From Sphingobium cyanobacteriorum (GTDB lineage Bacteria; Pseudomonadota; Alphaproteobacteria; Sphingomonadales; Sphingomonadaceae): 64,000 nucleotides of DNA. The translations under genes were made by a program, and so were the position numbers. The notes below the pieces were generated by a model that saw only the letters and a list, made by a program, of their open reading frames with translations, did no database searches and was not told where the DNA came from. Numbering within the stretch: position 1 is the first letter of the stretch; the number at the start of each line of letters is the position of its first letter. Shown in pieces: positions 26,337-34,566 of the stretch. The stretch spans positions 177,792 through 241,791 of the forward strand of contig NZ_JAUQOM010000006.1 of NCBI RefSeq assembly GCF_030580935.1, given 5' to 3'.

Positions 26337-27737
26337 TTAGCGGGCGGCCGCCGTCGCCCGCTTCTGCCCATAGAGAAAATAGACCGCCAGCCCGATGGCA
26401 TTCCACACCGCGCAGGCGAGGATCGTTTTCATCGGCAGGCTGACGAACAGGTAAACGCAGCCTGCGACCGCGCCGATGCCCACGAACCATGCCGCAGGCG
26501 TACGAAAGGGGCGTTTGAGGTCCGGCGCGCGCTTGCGCAGGACGAGCAGGCACAGGCCCACGGCGGTGAAGGCGATCAATGTTCCCGCATTGGCCAGCGC
26601 GGCGATCTCGTCGATCGGCAGGACGCCCGCGATGATCGCGACCAGCAGGGCTGTCATGGCGGTAATGCGGGCAGGGGTGCCGCGTTTCGAAATTTTCGCG
26701 AGGCTTTGCGGCAGGAAACCGTCGCGGGCCATCACCAGGAAGATGCGGCTCTGGCCATAGAGAAAGCCCAGCAGCACGGTCGGCAGGGCGATCACGGCGG
26801 CGATGGCGACGATCCGCGCGACGCTGCCCTGACCCATTTCGCGCAGGATCAGCGCCAGCGGCTCCGGGCTGTCGGAAAAGCGGGTAAAGGGCAGAGCGCC
26901 GATCGCGGCGGCGGCGACCAGCACATAGATGAGCGTGCAGACGACCAGCGACCCGACGATGCCGATGGCCAGGTCGCGGTCGGGATTCTTGGCTTCTTCC
27001 GCCGCTGTTGAAATGGCGTCGAAGCCGTAAAAGGCGAAAAAGATGATTGCGGCCGCCGCCATCACTCCGCGCTCGACCCCGTCAGGCCCCATGTGCTTGG
27101 CAAAGCCAAAGGGCATGAAGGGGTGCAGATTCTGGGCATCGAAGGCGGGCAGGGCGACCCAGACGAACAGGCTGAGGGTGGCAATCTTGATGAGCACCAA
27201 CAGGCTGTTGAGCCGTGCGCTTTCATGCGTGCCCAGCATCAGCAGCCCGGCGACCACGGCGATGATGAAGATGGCGGGCAGGTTGACCAGGCCGCCCAGT
27301 TCCGGCCCCTGCGTCAGCAACGGCGGAAACCCGATCCCGGTCAGCAGCGGGGCGGCATAGCCCGACCAGCCGACCGCCACCGTCGATACCACCAGCGAAT
27401 ATTCCAGGATCAGGCTCCATCCCACGATCCAGGCGATCCCTTCGCCCAGGGCGACATAGCTGTAACTATAGGCGCTGCCCGCCGCGGGCATCATCGTCGA
27501 CAGTTCGGCATAGGCGAGCGCGGCGCAGGCGCAGATCGCGCCTGCAATGGCGAAGGACAGCAGCACCGCCGGCCCGGCCCGGTCCGCACCGACGCCGATC
27601 AGGGTCAGGATGCCCGTCCCCACGATCGCGCCGACGCCCAGCGCCAGCAGATGGGGCCAGGACAGGGTGCGTGCCAGTTGATGGCCCGCATCCTTCGGCG
27701 TCATCGTCTCCATTGGCTTGCGCCGTGTCCAGCTCAT
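26337..27737 (-). CDS. APC-family amino acid permease
   Basis: A 466-residue transporter with 12 hydrophobic segments. The first helix holds the LGVGAIVGTGIL unwound substrate-site motif of APC carriers, then PAVLLSFAIAGAICACAALAYAELS and GSAYSYSYVALGEGIAWIVGW. FYGFDAISTAAEEAKNPDRDLAIGI is characteristic of cationic amino acid/YfnA-type permeases. The substrate cannot be assigned. An imperfect hairpin (26312-26337) with a weak T-run lies at its 3' end. Confidence 0.88.
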   Translation of the reverse strand: MSWTRRKPMETMTPKDAGHQLARTLSWPHLLALGVGAIVGTGILTLIGVGADRAGPAVLLSFAIAGAICACAALAYAELSTMMPAAGSAYSYSYVALGEGIAWIVGWSLILEYSLVVSTVAVGWSGYAAPLLTGIGFPPLLTQGPELGGLVNLPAIFIIAVVAGLLMLGTHESARLNSLLVLIKIATLSLFVWVALPAFDAQNLHPFMPFGFAKHMGPDGVERGVMAAAAIIFFAFYGFDAISTAAEEAKNPDRDLAIGIVGSLVVCTLIYVLVAAAAIGALPFTRFSDSPEPLALILREMGQGSVARIVAIAAVIALPTVLLGFLYGQSRIFLVMARDGFLPQSLAKISKRGTPARITAMTALLVAIIAGVLPIDEIAALANAGTLIAFTAVGLCLLVLRKRAPDLKRPFRTPAAWFVGIGAVAGCVYLFVSLPMKTILACAVWNAIGLAVYFLYGQKRATAAAR

Positions 27738-27881
27738 CTCTTGGGCCTCCCCTTTGGTCTGTGGGCTTGTGCTGGCTCAAACAGGCAGCCGGTGCAAGCG
27801 GCCGGCGTGTCCGTGACGACTTCTTCCAATATCTGCGGCCCATGCTGTGCTATTGTTGCCTGTCGTGGGGGAGGCAGCGCA

Positions 27882-28604
27882 ATGGCGACCAGAATCGAGG
27901 GCATGGCCGTGGGGGTGAGGGAGCATCGCCTGTTCACCGGCATGGCATTGTTGATTGCAATGACGGTCATCGGTGGCTTCGGATCCTTCGCGCTGCGCGG
28001 GATGGTGGATGTGGCGGCGGTGCCATGGTGGGTGCATGTCCATGGCGTAACGCTGATCGGCTGGACCCTGCTGTTCCTGGCGCAGACCCTGCTGGTCGCC
28101 GGCGGGCGCGTGCATGGGCATCGGCAACTGGGCTGGGCTGCGGTGGGCCTTGCCTGCTTCATGGTGCCATGGGGGGTGGCGACATCCATCCTTGCGGTCG
28201 AGATGGGGCGTGTTCCGCCCTTCTTCACGCCGGGCATATTCCTGTTGCTGGGGCCGCTGGACATGCTGACCTTCGCCCTGCTGGCGGGTGCGGGCGTCGC
28301 GCTGCGACGGCGCGGCGACTGGCACAAGCGTTTGATGCTGTGCGGCACCATTGCCCTGATCGAGCCTGCGTTCGGGCGATTGTTGCCGATGCCCCTGCTG
28401 GGGGCATGGGCAGGGGCGTGCGCGACCCTGATGCAGCTTTTCTACATTGGCATCGCGGCCTGTGCCGACAGGCGCGCGAACGGCGTGATGCATGGCGCCT
28501 ATGGATGGGCGGCGGCGGCAATGGTGGTGCGGCTGGCTCTTGTCGAACTGCTGGGGCGCTCAGCCTGGGCAATGGGGACGGCGGCTGCATTGATGGCGGG
28601 ATAG
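27882..28604 (+). CDS. Polytopic membrane protein of unknown function
   Basis: A 240-residue protein with about seven hydrophobic segments. Notable are WWVHVHGVTLIGWTLLFLAQ and GDWHKRLMLCGTIALIEP, with histidines at membrane edges that could bind haem or metal as in some cytochrome-b-like proteins. I do not recognise the family with certainty. A GGGGGAGG site lies about 10 bases before ATG 27882. Longer versions of the frame upstream are not coding. Confidence 0.7.
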   Translation: MATRIEGMAVGVREHRLFTGMALLIAMTVIGGFGSFALRGMVDVAAVPWWVHVHGVTLIGWTLLFLAQTLLVAGGRVHGHRQLGWAAVGLACFMVPWGVATSILAVEMGRVPPFFTPGIFLLLGPLDMLTFALLAGAGVALRRRGDWHKRLMLCGTIALIEPAFGRLLPMPLLGAWAGACATLMQLFYIGIAACADRRANGVMHGAYGWAAAAMVVRLALVELLGRSAWAMGTAAALMAG

Positions 28605-28716
28605 CAGCCCTTGCGCTATGAACGGCTTTGGCCTATGGGCCGGGGCGCATCCTGGGGCTTGCCCCTGGAACCCTGACGACTCCAGGACGCCCGGACGGGG
28701 CATCGAATGGACGCTG

Positions 28717-28745
28717 GCCGGCGAGTTTTCGCCCGCCGGCGATTT
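28717..28745 (+). terminator. Weak terminator-like hairpin before ffh
   Basis: A 7-bp stem GCCGGCG/CGCCGGC with a 10-base loop, followed by GATTTTG, between the membrane-protein stop and ffh. The short T-run makes this only suggestive. Confidence 0.35.
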
Positions 28746-28801
28746 TGTCGTTTGATGGGTATGCACGGTTTTCGGGCCTTTTGGTCCAAATTGAGGTGAT
28801 G

Positions 28802-30244
28802 ATGTTCGATTCGCTGAGCGATCGTCTGGGTGGAGTATTCGACAAGCTGCGTGGGCGCGGTGCGCTCACGGAGGACGATGTCCGCGCCGCGATGCGCGAG
28901 GTGCGAATCGCGCTGCTGGAAGCCGACGTGGCTTTGCCCGTCGTCCGGCAGTTCGTCGACCAGGCGACGGAGCGCGCCGTCGGCAGTGACGTGCTGCGAT
29001 CGGTCACGCCCGGCCAGATGGTCGTCAAGATCGTTTCCGACACGCTGACCGAAACGCTGGGGTCCGACATGTCGGACCTGATGATCGACGTGGCCCCGCC
29101 CGCCGTCATCATGATGGTCGGCTTGCAGGGATCGGGCAAGACCACCTCCACCGCCAAGATCGCCAAGCGCCTGAAGGAGCGGGAGCGCAAGAAGGTGCTG
29201 ATGGCGTCGCTGGACGTTCAGCGCCCGGCCGCGCAGGAACAGTTGGCGGTGCTCGGCACGCAGGCCGATGTCGCGACCCTGCCGATCATCGCCGGGCAGC
29301 AGCCGGTCGAGATCGCGCGTCGCGCGTTGCAGGCGGCCAAGCTCCAGGGCTTCGACGTGGTGATGCTCGATACGGCCGGTCGCCTGCATGTCGACCAGGC
29401 GTTGATGGACGAGATGAAGGCGGTCGCCGATGTCGCCAACCCCGCCGAAATCCTGTTGGTGGTCGATTCGCTGACCGGGCAGGACGCGGTCAATGTCGCG
29501 ACCAGCTTTTCGGCCCAGGTTCCGCTGACCGGCGTGGTGCTGACCCGGATGGATGGCGATGCGCGCGGTGGCGCGGCGCTTTCCATGCGGGCCGTCACCG
29601 GCCGGCCGATCAAGTTTGCCGGTACGGGCGAGAAGCTCGACGCGATCGAACCTTTCCATCCCGCCCGCGTCGCGCAGCGCATCCTGGGCATGGGCGACGT
29701 CGTCAGCCTGGTCGAGAAGGCGGCCGAGAGCATCGATGCCGAGGAAGCCGACAAGCTGGCCAAGAAGATGGCCAAGGGTCAGTTCGACATGAACGATCTG
29801 CGCGCGCAACTGAACCAGATGCGCCGCATGGGTGGCCTGGGCGCGCTCGCCGGGATGCTGCCGGGCCTGAAAAAGGCGCAGGCGGCGATGGCCAGCAGCG
29901 GCGCGAACGACAAGACGCTGGTGCATCTCGACGCGATGATCGGCTCCATGACGCCCAAGGAGCGGGAGAAGCCCGCCCTGATCAACGCCAAGCGCAAGAT
30001 CCGCATCGCCAAGGGCGCGGGGCGGACCGTGCAGGACGTCAACCGCCTCCTGAAAATGCATCAGGAGATGGAAGGCGCGATGAAGAAGATCCGCAAGATG
30101 GGCGGCCTGAAAGGGTTGGCCAAGATGTTTGGCAGTGGCGGCCTGGACGGGATGTTGGGCGGTGGCGGCGCGCCGCCGCAGGGCATGCCTGGCCTGGGCG
30201 CGCCCAACCTGCCGCCAGGCTTTCAGAATTTCATGAAGAAATAA
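28802..30244 (+). CDS. ffh: Signal recognition particle protein Ffh
   Basis: A 480-residue SRP54. N domain from MFDSLSDRLGGVFDKLRG, G domain with GLQGSGKTTSTAKIA, DVQRPAAQEQL, DTAGRLHVD and TRMDGDARGG, and a methionine-rich M domain (about 300-440) for signal peptides and 4.5S RNA, ending in a Gly/Met tail. ATGs at 28799 and 28802 are both in frame; GAGG upstream fits the second. Partner of FtsY encoded 5 kb away. Confidence 0.96.
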   Translation: MFDSLSDRLGGVFDKLRGRGALTEDDVRAAMREVRIALLEADVALPVVRQFVDQATERAVGSDVLRSVTPGQMVVKIVSDTLTETLGSDMSDLMIDVAPPAVIMMVGLQGSGKTTSTAKIAKRLKERERKKVLMASLDVQRPAAQEQLAVLGTQADVATLPIIAGQQPVEIARRALQAAKLQGFDVVMLDTAGRLHVDQALMDEMKAVADVANPAEILLVVDSLTGQDAVNVATSFSAQVPLTGVVLTRMDGDARGGAALSMRAVTGRPIKFAGTGEKLDAIEPFHPARVAQRILGMGDVVSLVEKAAESIDAEEADKLAKKMAKGQFDMNDLRAQLNQMRRMGGLGALAGMLPGLKKAQAAMASSGANDKTLVHLDAMIGSMTPKEREKPALINAKRKIRIAKGAGRTVQDVNRLLKMHQEMEGAMKKIRKMGGLKGLAKMFGSGGLDGMLGGGGAPPQGMPGLGAPNLPPGFQNFMKK

Positions 30245-30287
30245 GCAATTTCAACATTTTTTGGTTTGAGTAGAAAGGTCTAGTTCC

Positions 30288-30737
30288 ATGGCAACCTCCA
30301 TCCGTCTGTCGCGCGGCGGCTCCAAGAAGCGCCCCTATTACCGCATCGTCGTGGCCGACAGCCGCGCCCCGCGTGATGGCAAGTTCATCGAGCGCATCGG
30401 CAGCTACAACCCCGTCCTGCCCAAGGGCGACGAAAAGCGCGTCGTGCTCGATACCGAGCGTGCGAAGCACTGGGTTGCCGCCGGCGCTCAGCCGACTGAT
30501 CGCGTTGCCCGCTTCCTCGACGCCGCCGGTGTGAAGGAGCGCCCCGCGCGCAACAACCCGAACAAGGCGGAGCCGGGCCAGAAGGCGAAGGATCGGGCGG
30601 AAGATCGTGCCGCCAAGGCCGCCGAAGCAGCGGAAGCCGCCGAAGCCGCCAAGGCTGCTGCGGCCGAAGCCGCCGCTGCGCCGGCTGCCGAAGAAGCACC
30701 GGCCGAGGAAGCCGCTGCCGAACAGGCTGAAGGCTAA
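30288..30737 (+). CDS. rpsP: 30S ribosomal protein S16
   Basis: A 149-residue S16. The first 80 residues ([21 protein letters not shown]...) are the whole S16 fold; the rest is an Ala/Glu/Lys-rich low-complexity extension starting near residue 85 that is common in sphingomonads. Head of the rpsP-rimM-...-trmD-rplS operon. Confidence 0.96.
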   Translation: MATSIRLSRGGSKKRPYYRIVVADSRAPRDGKFIERIGSYNPVLPKGDEKRVVLDTERAKHWVAAGAQPTDRVARFLDAAGVKERPARNNPNKAEPGQKAKDRAEDRAAKAAEAAEAAEAAKAAAAEAAAAPAAEEAPAEEAAAEQAEG

Positions 30738-30742
30738 GCCCC

Positions 30743-31237
30743 TTGACCGACAAGCCCGTCACTCTCGCCGCGATCATCGGCGCGCATGGGGTGGCGGGCG
30801 AAGTCCGTCTGAAACTCTTTGGCGAAGGGGTGGAAAGCCTCAAATGCCATCAGGGTTTCGATGTGGCCGGTGCCAGGCTGACGTTGCAGTCGGTCCGTCC
30901 CGGCCCCAATGGCGCGGTCGCCCGCTTCGCCGAAATCGGCGACCGGAGCGCGGCCGAAGCGCTGCGCGGCACGGAACTCGCCGTGCCCCGTTCCGCCCTG
31001 CCGCCGCTGGGCGAGGGCGAATATTATCATGCCGACCTGATCGGCCTGCCCTGCATATCCAGTGATGGCGATGCGCTGGGCGCGATCGTCGCGGTCGAGA
31101 ATTTCGGCGCGGGCGATATCATCGAGGTCGAGCGCCCCCCGGTCGAGGGCAAGAAGGGCAAGCGCTTCATGGCCCCCATGCACGCGGTGACGCTGGAGGC
31201 GGACCGTGCGATCATTGACTCAGCCTTCGTCGAATAG
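30743..31237 (+). CDS. rimM: Ribosome maturation factor RimM
   Basis: A 164-residue 30S assembly factor that binds S19 near the head. N-terminal RimM domain (VTLAAIIGAHGVAGEVRLKLF) and a PRC-barrel C-terminal domain (YYHADLIGL, ENFGAGDIIEVERP). Starts at TTG 30743, 5 bases after the rpsP stop; no other start preserves the family N-terminus. Confidence 0.93.
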   Translation: MTDKPVTLAAIIGAHGVAGEVRLKLFGEGVESLKCHQGFDVAGARLTLQSVRPGPNGAVARFAEIGDRSAAEALRGTELAVPRSALPPLGEGEYYHADLIGLPCISSDGDALGAIVAVENFGAGDIIEVERPPVEGKKGKRFMAPMHAVTLEADRAIIDSAFVE

Positions 31238-31308
31238 GGGGTAAAACGCCCCTTGCGGCCATGGCGCAGCGTGGCATGGTCGATCCTCTACCGTTCGGGG
31301 ATGTGTCG

Positions 31309-32805
31309 ATGCGCCTTGCCGCTTGCCTGTTCTGGATGATCGCGGCGGTCTGTCCGGCTCATGGCGCCGACGTGCCGAAGATCGTCAACACCATCCCCGA
31401 AATCGACAAGCTGTTCGCCGATTTTCAGATCGACAGCCATGCACCCGGCCTGATCTATGGCATCGTCGCCAATGGCCGGCTGGTCCATGTCAAGGGTTTT
31501 GGCGTGCAGGATCTGGAGCGCAGGCGGCCGGTGACGCCCGACAGCCTGTTTCGGATCGCGTCGATGACCAAGGCGTTCACCGCGCTGTCGATCCTGAAGC
31601 TGCGCGACGAAGGCAAATTGTCGCTCGACGATCTGGCCGAAACCCATGTGCCCGAAATGCGCGGCTGGACCTATCCCACCAGCGACAGTCCCCGCATCCG
31701 CATCCGCGACCTGCTCACCCACAGCGCGGGCTTTGTCGATGACAATCCCTGGGGCGACCGGCAGACGCCGATGCCCGAAGTGCAATTCACGCAAATGCTG
31801 GCCGCCGGCGTGCCGTTCAGCACCGCGCCGGGCAGCCGTTATGAATATAGCAATTTCGGCTATGCGCTGCTGGGGCGGATCATCGCCCATGTGAGCGGAA
31901 TGCCCTATCGCCGCTATGTCGAGCGCAGCCTGCTGACCCCGCTTGGCATGGCGTCGAGTGGTTATGCGGTGAGCGAATGGCCGATCGAGCGGCGTGCCCT
32001 GGGCTATCGCTGGGAAGAGGGGCGCTGGACACAGGAGCCGACCATAGCGGATGGGGCGTTCGGGGCGATGGGCGGGCTCCAGACCAGCGCCAATGATTAT
32101 GCCCGCTGGGTCGCTTTCCTGCTGTCGGCCTGGCCGGCGCGGGACGGCGCCGATAGCGGGCCGGTGTCACGTTCGGCGGTGCGGATGCTGGCGGAAGGCA
32201 GCAATTTCCTGACCGTCTCGCCACGGAATGGAAAGAGCGGCGCGACCGCCTGCAAGCAGGCGGCGGCCTATGGTTTTGCGATGCGCATCGCGCAGGATTG
32301 CGACCTGGGGCTGATCCTGGCCCATGGCGGCGGCTATCCCGGTTATGGCAGTCATGTGATGCTGATGCCCGACTATGATGTGGGCATCTTCGTCTTTACC
32401 AACCGCACCTATCATGGCGGGGCCGGGCCGGCCTGGGACGCGGCGGTGGCGTTGAAACAGGCGGGCGCTCTGGTCGCCCGGACCGTGCCGGTGTCGGCGC
32501 TGCTGGCGGAGGGTTATGCGGCGGCGGGGCGCATGTACGACGCAGGCGATGTGGGCGTGGCGCGCGACCGGCTGGCGATGAACTTCCTGATGGACAGCGA
32601 CGCGAACAACTGGACGCGGAAATTTGCGGCGCTGAAAGCCGAAGTCGGGGCCTGCCGCACCGATGCGCCCGTCACCGCCACCGGCAATCTGTCGGGCAGT
32701 TTCATCTGGCGGTGCGAGAAGGGGCGGATCGCCGGCACAGTGTTGCTGGCGCCGACCGCCACGGCGCAATTGCAGGAGCTCAGGATCGCGATCAAGCTGC
32801 CCTGA
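31309..32805 (+). CDS. Serine hydrolase, beta-lactamase/esterase EstB-like (class C family)
   Basis: A 498-residue exported protein. The ATG at 31309 gives a clear signal peptide (MRLAACLFWMIAAVCPAHGA); an ATG at 31261 would put 16 residues in front of it. The penicillin-recognising motifs are SMTK (nucleophile Ser), YSN and HGGGYPG, in the order of class C beta-lactamases, DD-peptidases and esterases. A C-terminal 150-residue extension resembles the lipocalin-like tail of some family members. It is inserted between rimM and trmD, which are normally adjacent. Substrate unknown. Confidence 0.85.
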   Translation: MRLAACLFWMIAAVCPAHGADVPKIVNTIPEIDKLFADFQIDSHAPGLIYGIVANGRLVHVKGFGVQDLERRRPVTPDSLFRIASMTKAFTALSILKLRDEGKLSLDDLAETHVPEMRGWTYPTSDSPRIRIRDLLTHSAGFVDDNPWGDRQTPMPEVQFTQMLAAGVPFSTAPGSRYEYSNFGYALLGRIIAHVSGMPYRRYVERSLLTPLGMASSGYAVSEWPIERRALGYRWEEGRWTQEPTIADGAFGAMGGLQTSANDYARWVAFLLSAWPARDGADSGPVSRSAVRMLAEGSNFLTVSPRNGKSGATACKQAAAYGFAMRIAQDCDLGLILAHGGGYPGYGSHVMLMPDYDVGIFVFTNRTYHGGAGPAWDAAVALKQAGALVARTVPVSALLAEGYAAAGRMYDAGDVGVARDRLAMNFLMDSDANNWTRKFAALKAEVGACRTDAPVTATGNLSGSFIWRCEKGRIAGTVLLAPTATAQLQELRIAIKLP

Positions 32806-32843
32806 TCTGGACGCTGGGGCTTCCTTGGCCTAAGCGCCAGCAC

Positions 32844-33116
32844 ATGGCCCAGATCGTCACTGCAATCTATCTGCTTTTCATGCTCATCGCCGGCTGGCGG
32901 CTGTTCGGCATCGGCTGGCCGGTCAAGGCCAGGCTGGCCACGGCGGTCGCGCTGATCCTGCCCGTGCCGTTGCTGGTGCTGATCCCGGCGCTGCTGCATC
33001 CTGAACGCCCCTTTGCCGGGCTGTTGCGGTCGGTCGGGGTTGCGCTGCTGGTATGCGGCATATTGTGCATGGCGGGCGGCTGGTCCGCCGCGCGGCTGCG
33101 GGCGCGGCGGCGATGA
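32844..33116 (+). CDS. Small membrane protein coupled to trmD
   Basis: A 90-residue protein with three hydrophobic segments (about 5-20, 30-50, 60-82) and a basic tail. No family recognised. Its stop overlaps the trmD start (ATGA), so it is translated together with trmD. Confidence 0.68.
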   Translation: MAQIVTAIYLLFMLIAGWRLFGIGWPVKARLATAVALILPVPLLVLIPALLHPERPFAGLLRSVGVALLVCGILCMAGGWSAARLRARRR

Positions 33117-33850
33117 CCTTCACCGCGCAAGTCCTGACCCTCTACCCGGAAATGTTCCCCGGCCCGCTCGGCGTGTCGCTGGCGGGGCGGGCGCTGGACG
33201 AGGGGACATGGGCCTGCCACCCCATCCATATCCGCGATTTCGCCGCCGACAAGCACCGGACGGTGGACGATACGCCGGCGGGTGGCGGCGCGGGCATGGT
33301 GTTGCGGGCGGACATATTGGCCAGGGCAGTCGACCATGCACTGGAGCAGCGGCCCGACCTGCCGGTGCTGGCGATGACGCCGCGGGGCGCGCCGATCACG
33401 CAACGCCGGGTGCGCGACCTGGCAGCCGGACCGGGCGCGACCATCCTGTGCGGCCGGTTCGAGGGGTTTGACGAGCGGATTTTCGACGCCCGGCCGATCG
33501 AACAGGTCAGCATGGGCGACATCATCCTGTCGGGCGGGGAAATGGCGGCTTTGCTGCTGCTGGATGCTTGTGTTCGGCTGCTGCCCGGTGTAATGGGCGC
33601 GGCTTCCAGCGGAGTCGAGGAATCCTTTGAAACGGGGTTGCTCGAATATCCGCACTATACCCGCCCGGTGGAATGGGAGGGGCGCACGATCCCGCAGGTG
33701 TTGCGATCGGGGGATCATGCGAAGATCGCCGCCTGGCGGAAACGCCAAGCGGAGGATGATACACGGCTAAGGCGGCCGGACCTTTGGGAACGTCACATCG
33801 ACGTTCGGGTCCAGTCGCCCTCTGGTGCGCAACGAACGACCAAGGACTGA
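33113..33850 (+). CDS. trmD: tRNA (guanine37-N1)-methyltransferase TrmD
   Basis: A 245-residue SPOUT methyltransferase making m1G37. The trefoil-knot SAM loop has [21 protein letters not shown] and the IGDYVLSGGE-type stretch reads [19 protein letters not shown]. The ATG at 33113 is set by the overlap with the small membrane protein and by the N-terminus [17 protein letters not shown]. Confidence 0.96.
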   Translation: MTFTAQVLTLYPEMFPGPLGVSLAGRALDEGTWACHPIHIRDFAADKHRTVDDTPAGGGAGMVLRADILARAVDHALEQRPDLPVLAMTPRGAPITQRRVRDLAAGPGATILCGRFEGFDERIFDARPIEQVSMGDIILSGGEMAALLLLDACVRLLPGVMGAASSGVEESFETGLLEYPHYTRPVEWEGRTIPQVLRSGDHAKIAAWRKRQAEDDTRLRRPDLWERHIDVRVQSPSGAQRTTKD

Positions 33851-33856
33851 GTTGAC

Positions 33857-34222
33857 ATGAACATCATTCAGCAGATCGAGGCGGAAAACATCGCCGCCCT
33901 CGGCAAGGACATCCCCGAATTCCGCCCCGGCGACACGCTGCGCGTCGGCGTGAAGGTGATCGAAGGCGAACGCAGCCGCGTCCAGAATTACGAAGGCGTG
34001 TGCATCGCCCGTTCGAACAAGGGCATGGGGTCCAACTTCACCGTGCGCAAGATCAGCTTCGGCGAAGGCGTGGAGCGCGTATTCCCGCTCTATTCGCCCA
34101 ACCTCGATTCGATCACCGTTGTCCGCCGTGGCGTCGTGCGTCGCGCGAAGCTTTACTATCTGCGCGGCCGCACCGGCAAGCGCGCCCGTATCGCCGAGCG
34201 TCGCGACAACCGCGAAGGTTGA
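33857..34222 (+). CDS. rplS: 50S ribosomal protein L19
   Basis: A 121-residue L19 ([49 protein letters not shown] split over the middle, ending [20 protein letters not shown]). Last gene of the operon before a strong terminator. Confidence 0.97.
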   Translation: MNIIQQIEAENIAALGKDIPEFRPGDTLRVGVKVIEGERSRVQNYEGVCIARSNKGMGSNFTVRKISFGEGVERVFPLYSPNLDSITVVRRGVVRRAKLYYLRGRTGKRARIAERRDNREG

Positions 34223-34260
34223 GATTGGGCGTTTAAAAACGCTTCTTGACAGTTGTAAAA

Positions 34261-34305
34261 AAGAAACAGGCGGCGACCTCCAGGGTCGCCGCCTGTTTCT
34301 TTTTG
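34261..34305 (+). terminator. Strong rho-independent terminator after rplS
   Basis: An 18-bp perfect stem (34261-34278 with 34284-34301) closed by a 5-base loop and followed by TTTT. It ends the rpsP-rplS operon. Confidence 0.95.
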
Positions 34306-34566
34306 TTACAAGGATTTGACACGGTTTGACGCCTTTGCGCCTGTTGCAGGCGCGAAGAGATTTTGCGCCGCAGTAAAAAGGGCCATTTTGCCCATAGTGG
34401 ATTTGTGTCAGCCTTCCGTTTCCACATGTTGCTGAATGTTTCGGTCGCCAGGTCATGCATGATCTGGCGGTGGGGGTGCGTTTGTTTGAACGCAGTGCGT
34501 GAAAAAGCCAGTTACATAATAAAATGGGAGAGGCCTCGGCTAATAAGAAATATTAGGGGGCTTTAT
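34306..34566 (+). promoter_or_regulatory. Leader region of the TonB-dependent receptor
   Basis: No gene is seen in these 261 bases. They are AT-richer than the surroundings. An AT-rich ACATAAT tract (34514-34520) could be a -10 element, and AGGGGG (34555-34560) is the ribosome-binding site 6 bases before ATG 34567. An in-frame ATG at 34363 would add 68 non-signal residues and is not used. Confidence 0.45.

Noticed and set aside
26312..26337. Terminator of the amino-acid permease
   Set aside because: Stem has a mismatch and there is no T-run on the minus strand; left as a comment only.
27093..27881. Long upstream extension of the membrane protein at 27882
   Set aside because: It is antisense to the amino-acid permease and low in complexity; ATG 27882 has a good ribosome-binding site.
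34363..34566. 68-residue N-terminal extension of the TonB receptor
   Set aside because: No ribosome-binding site, AT-rich non-coding look, and a proper signal peptide starts at 34567.
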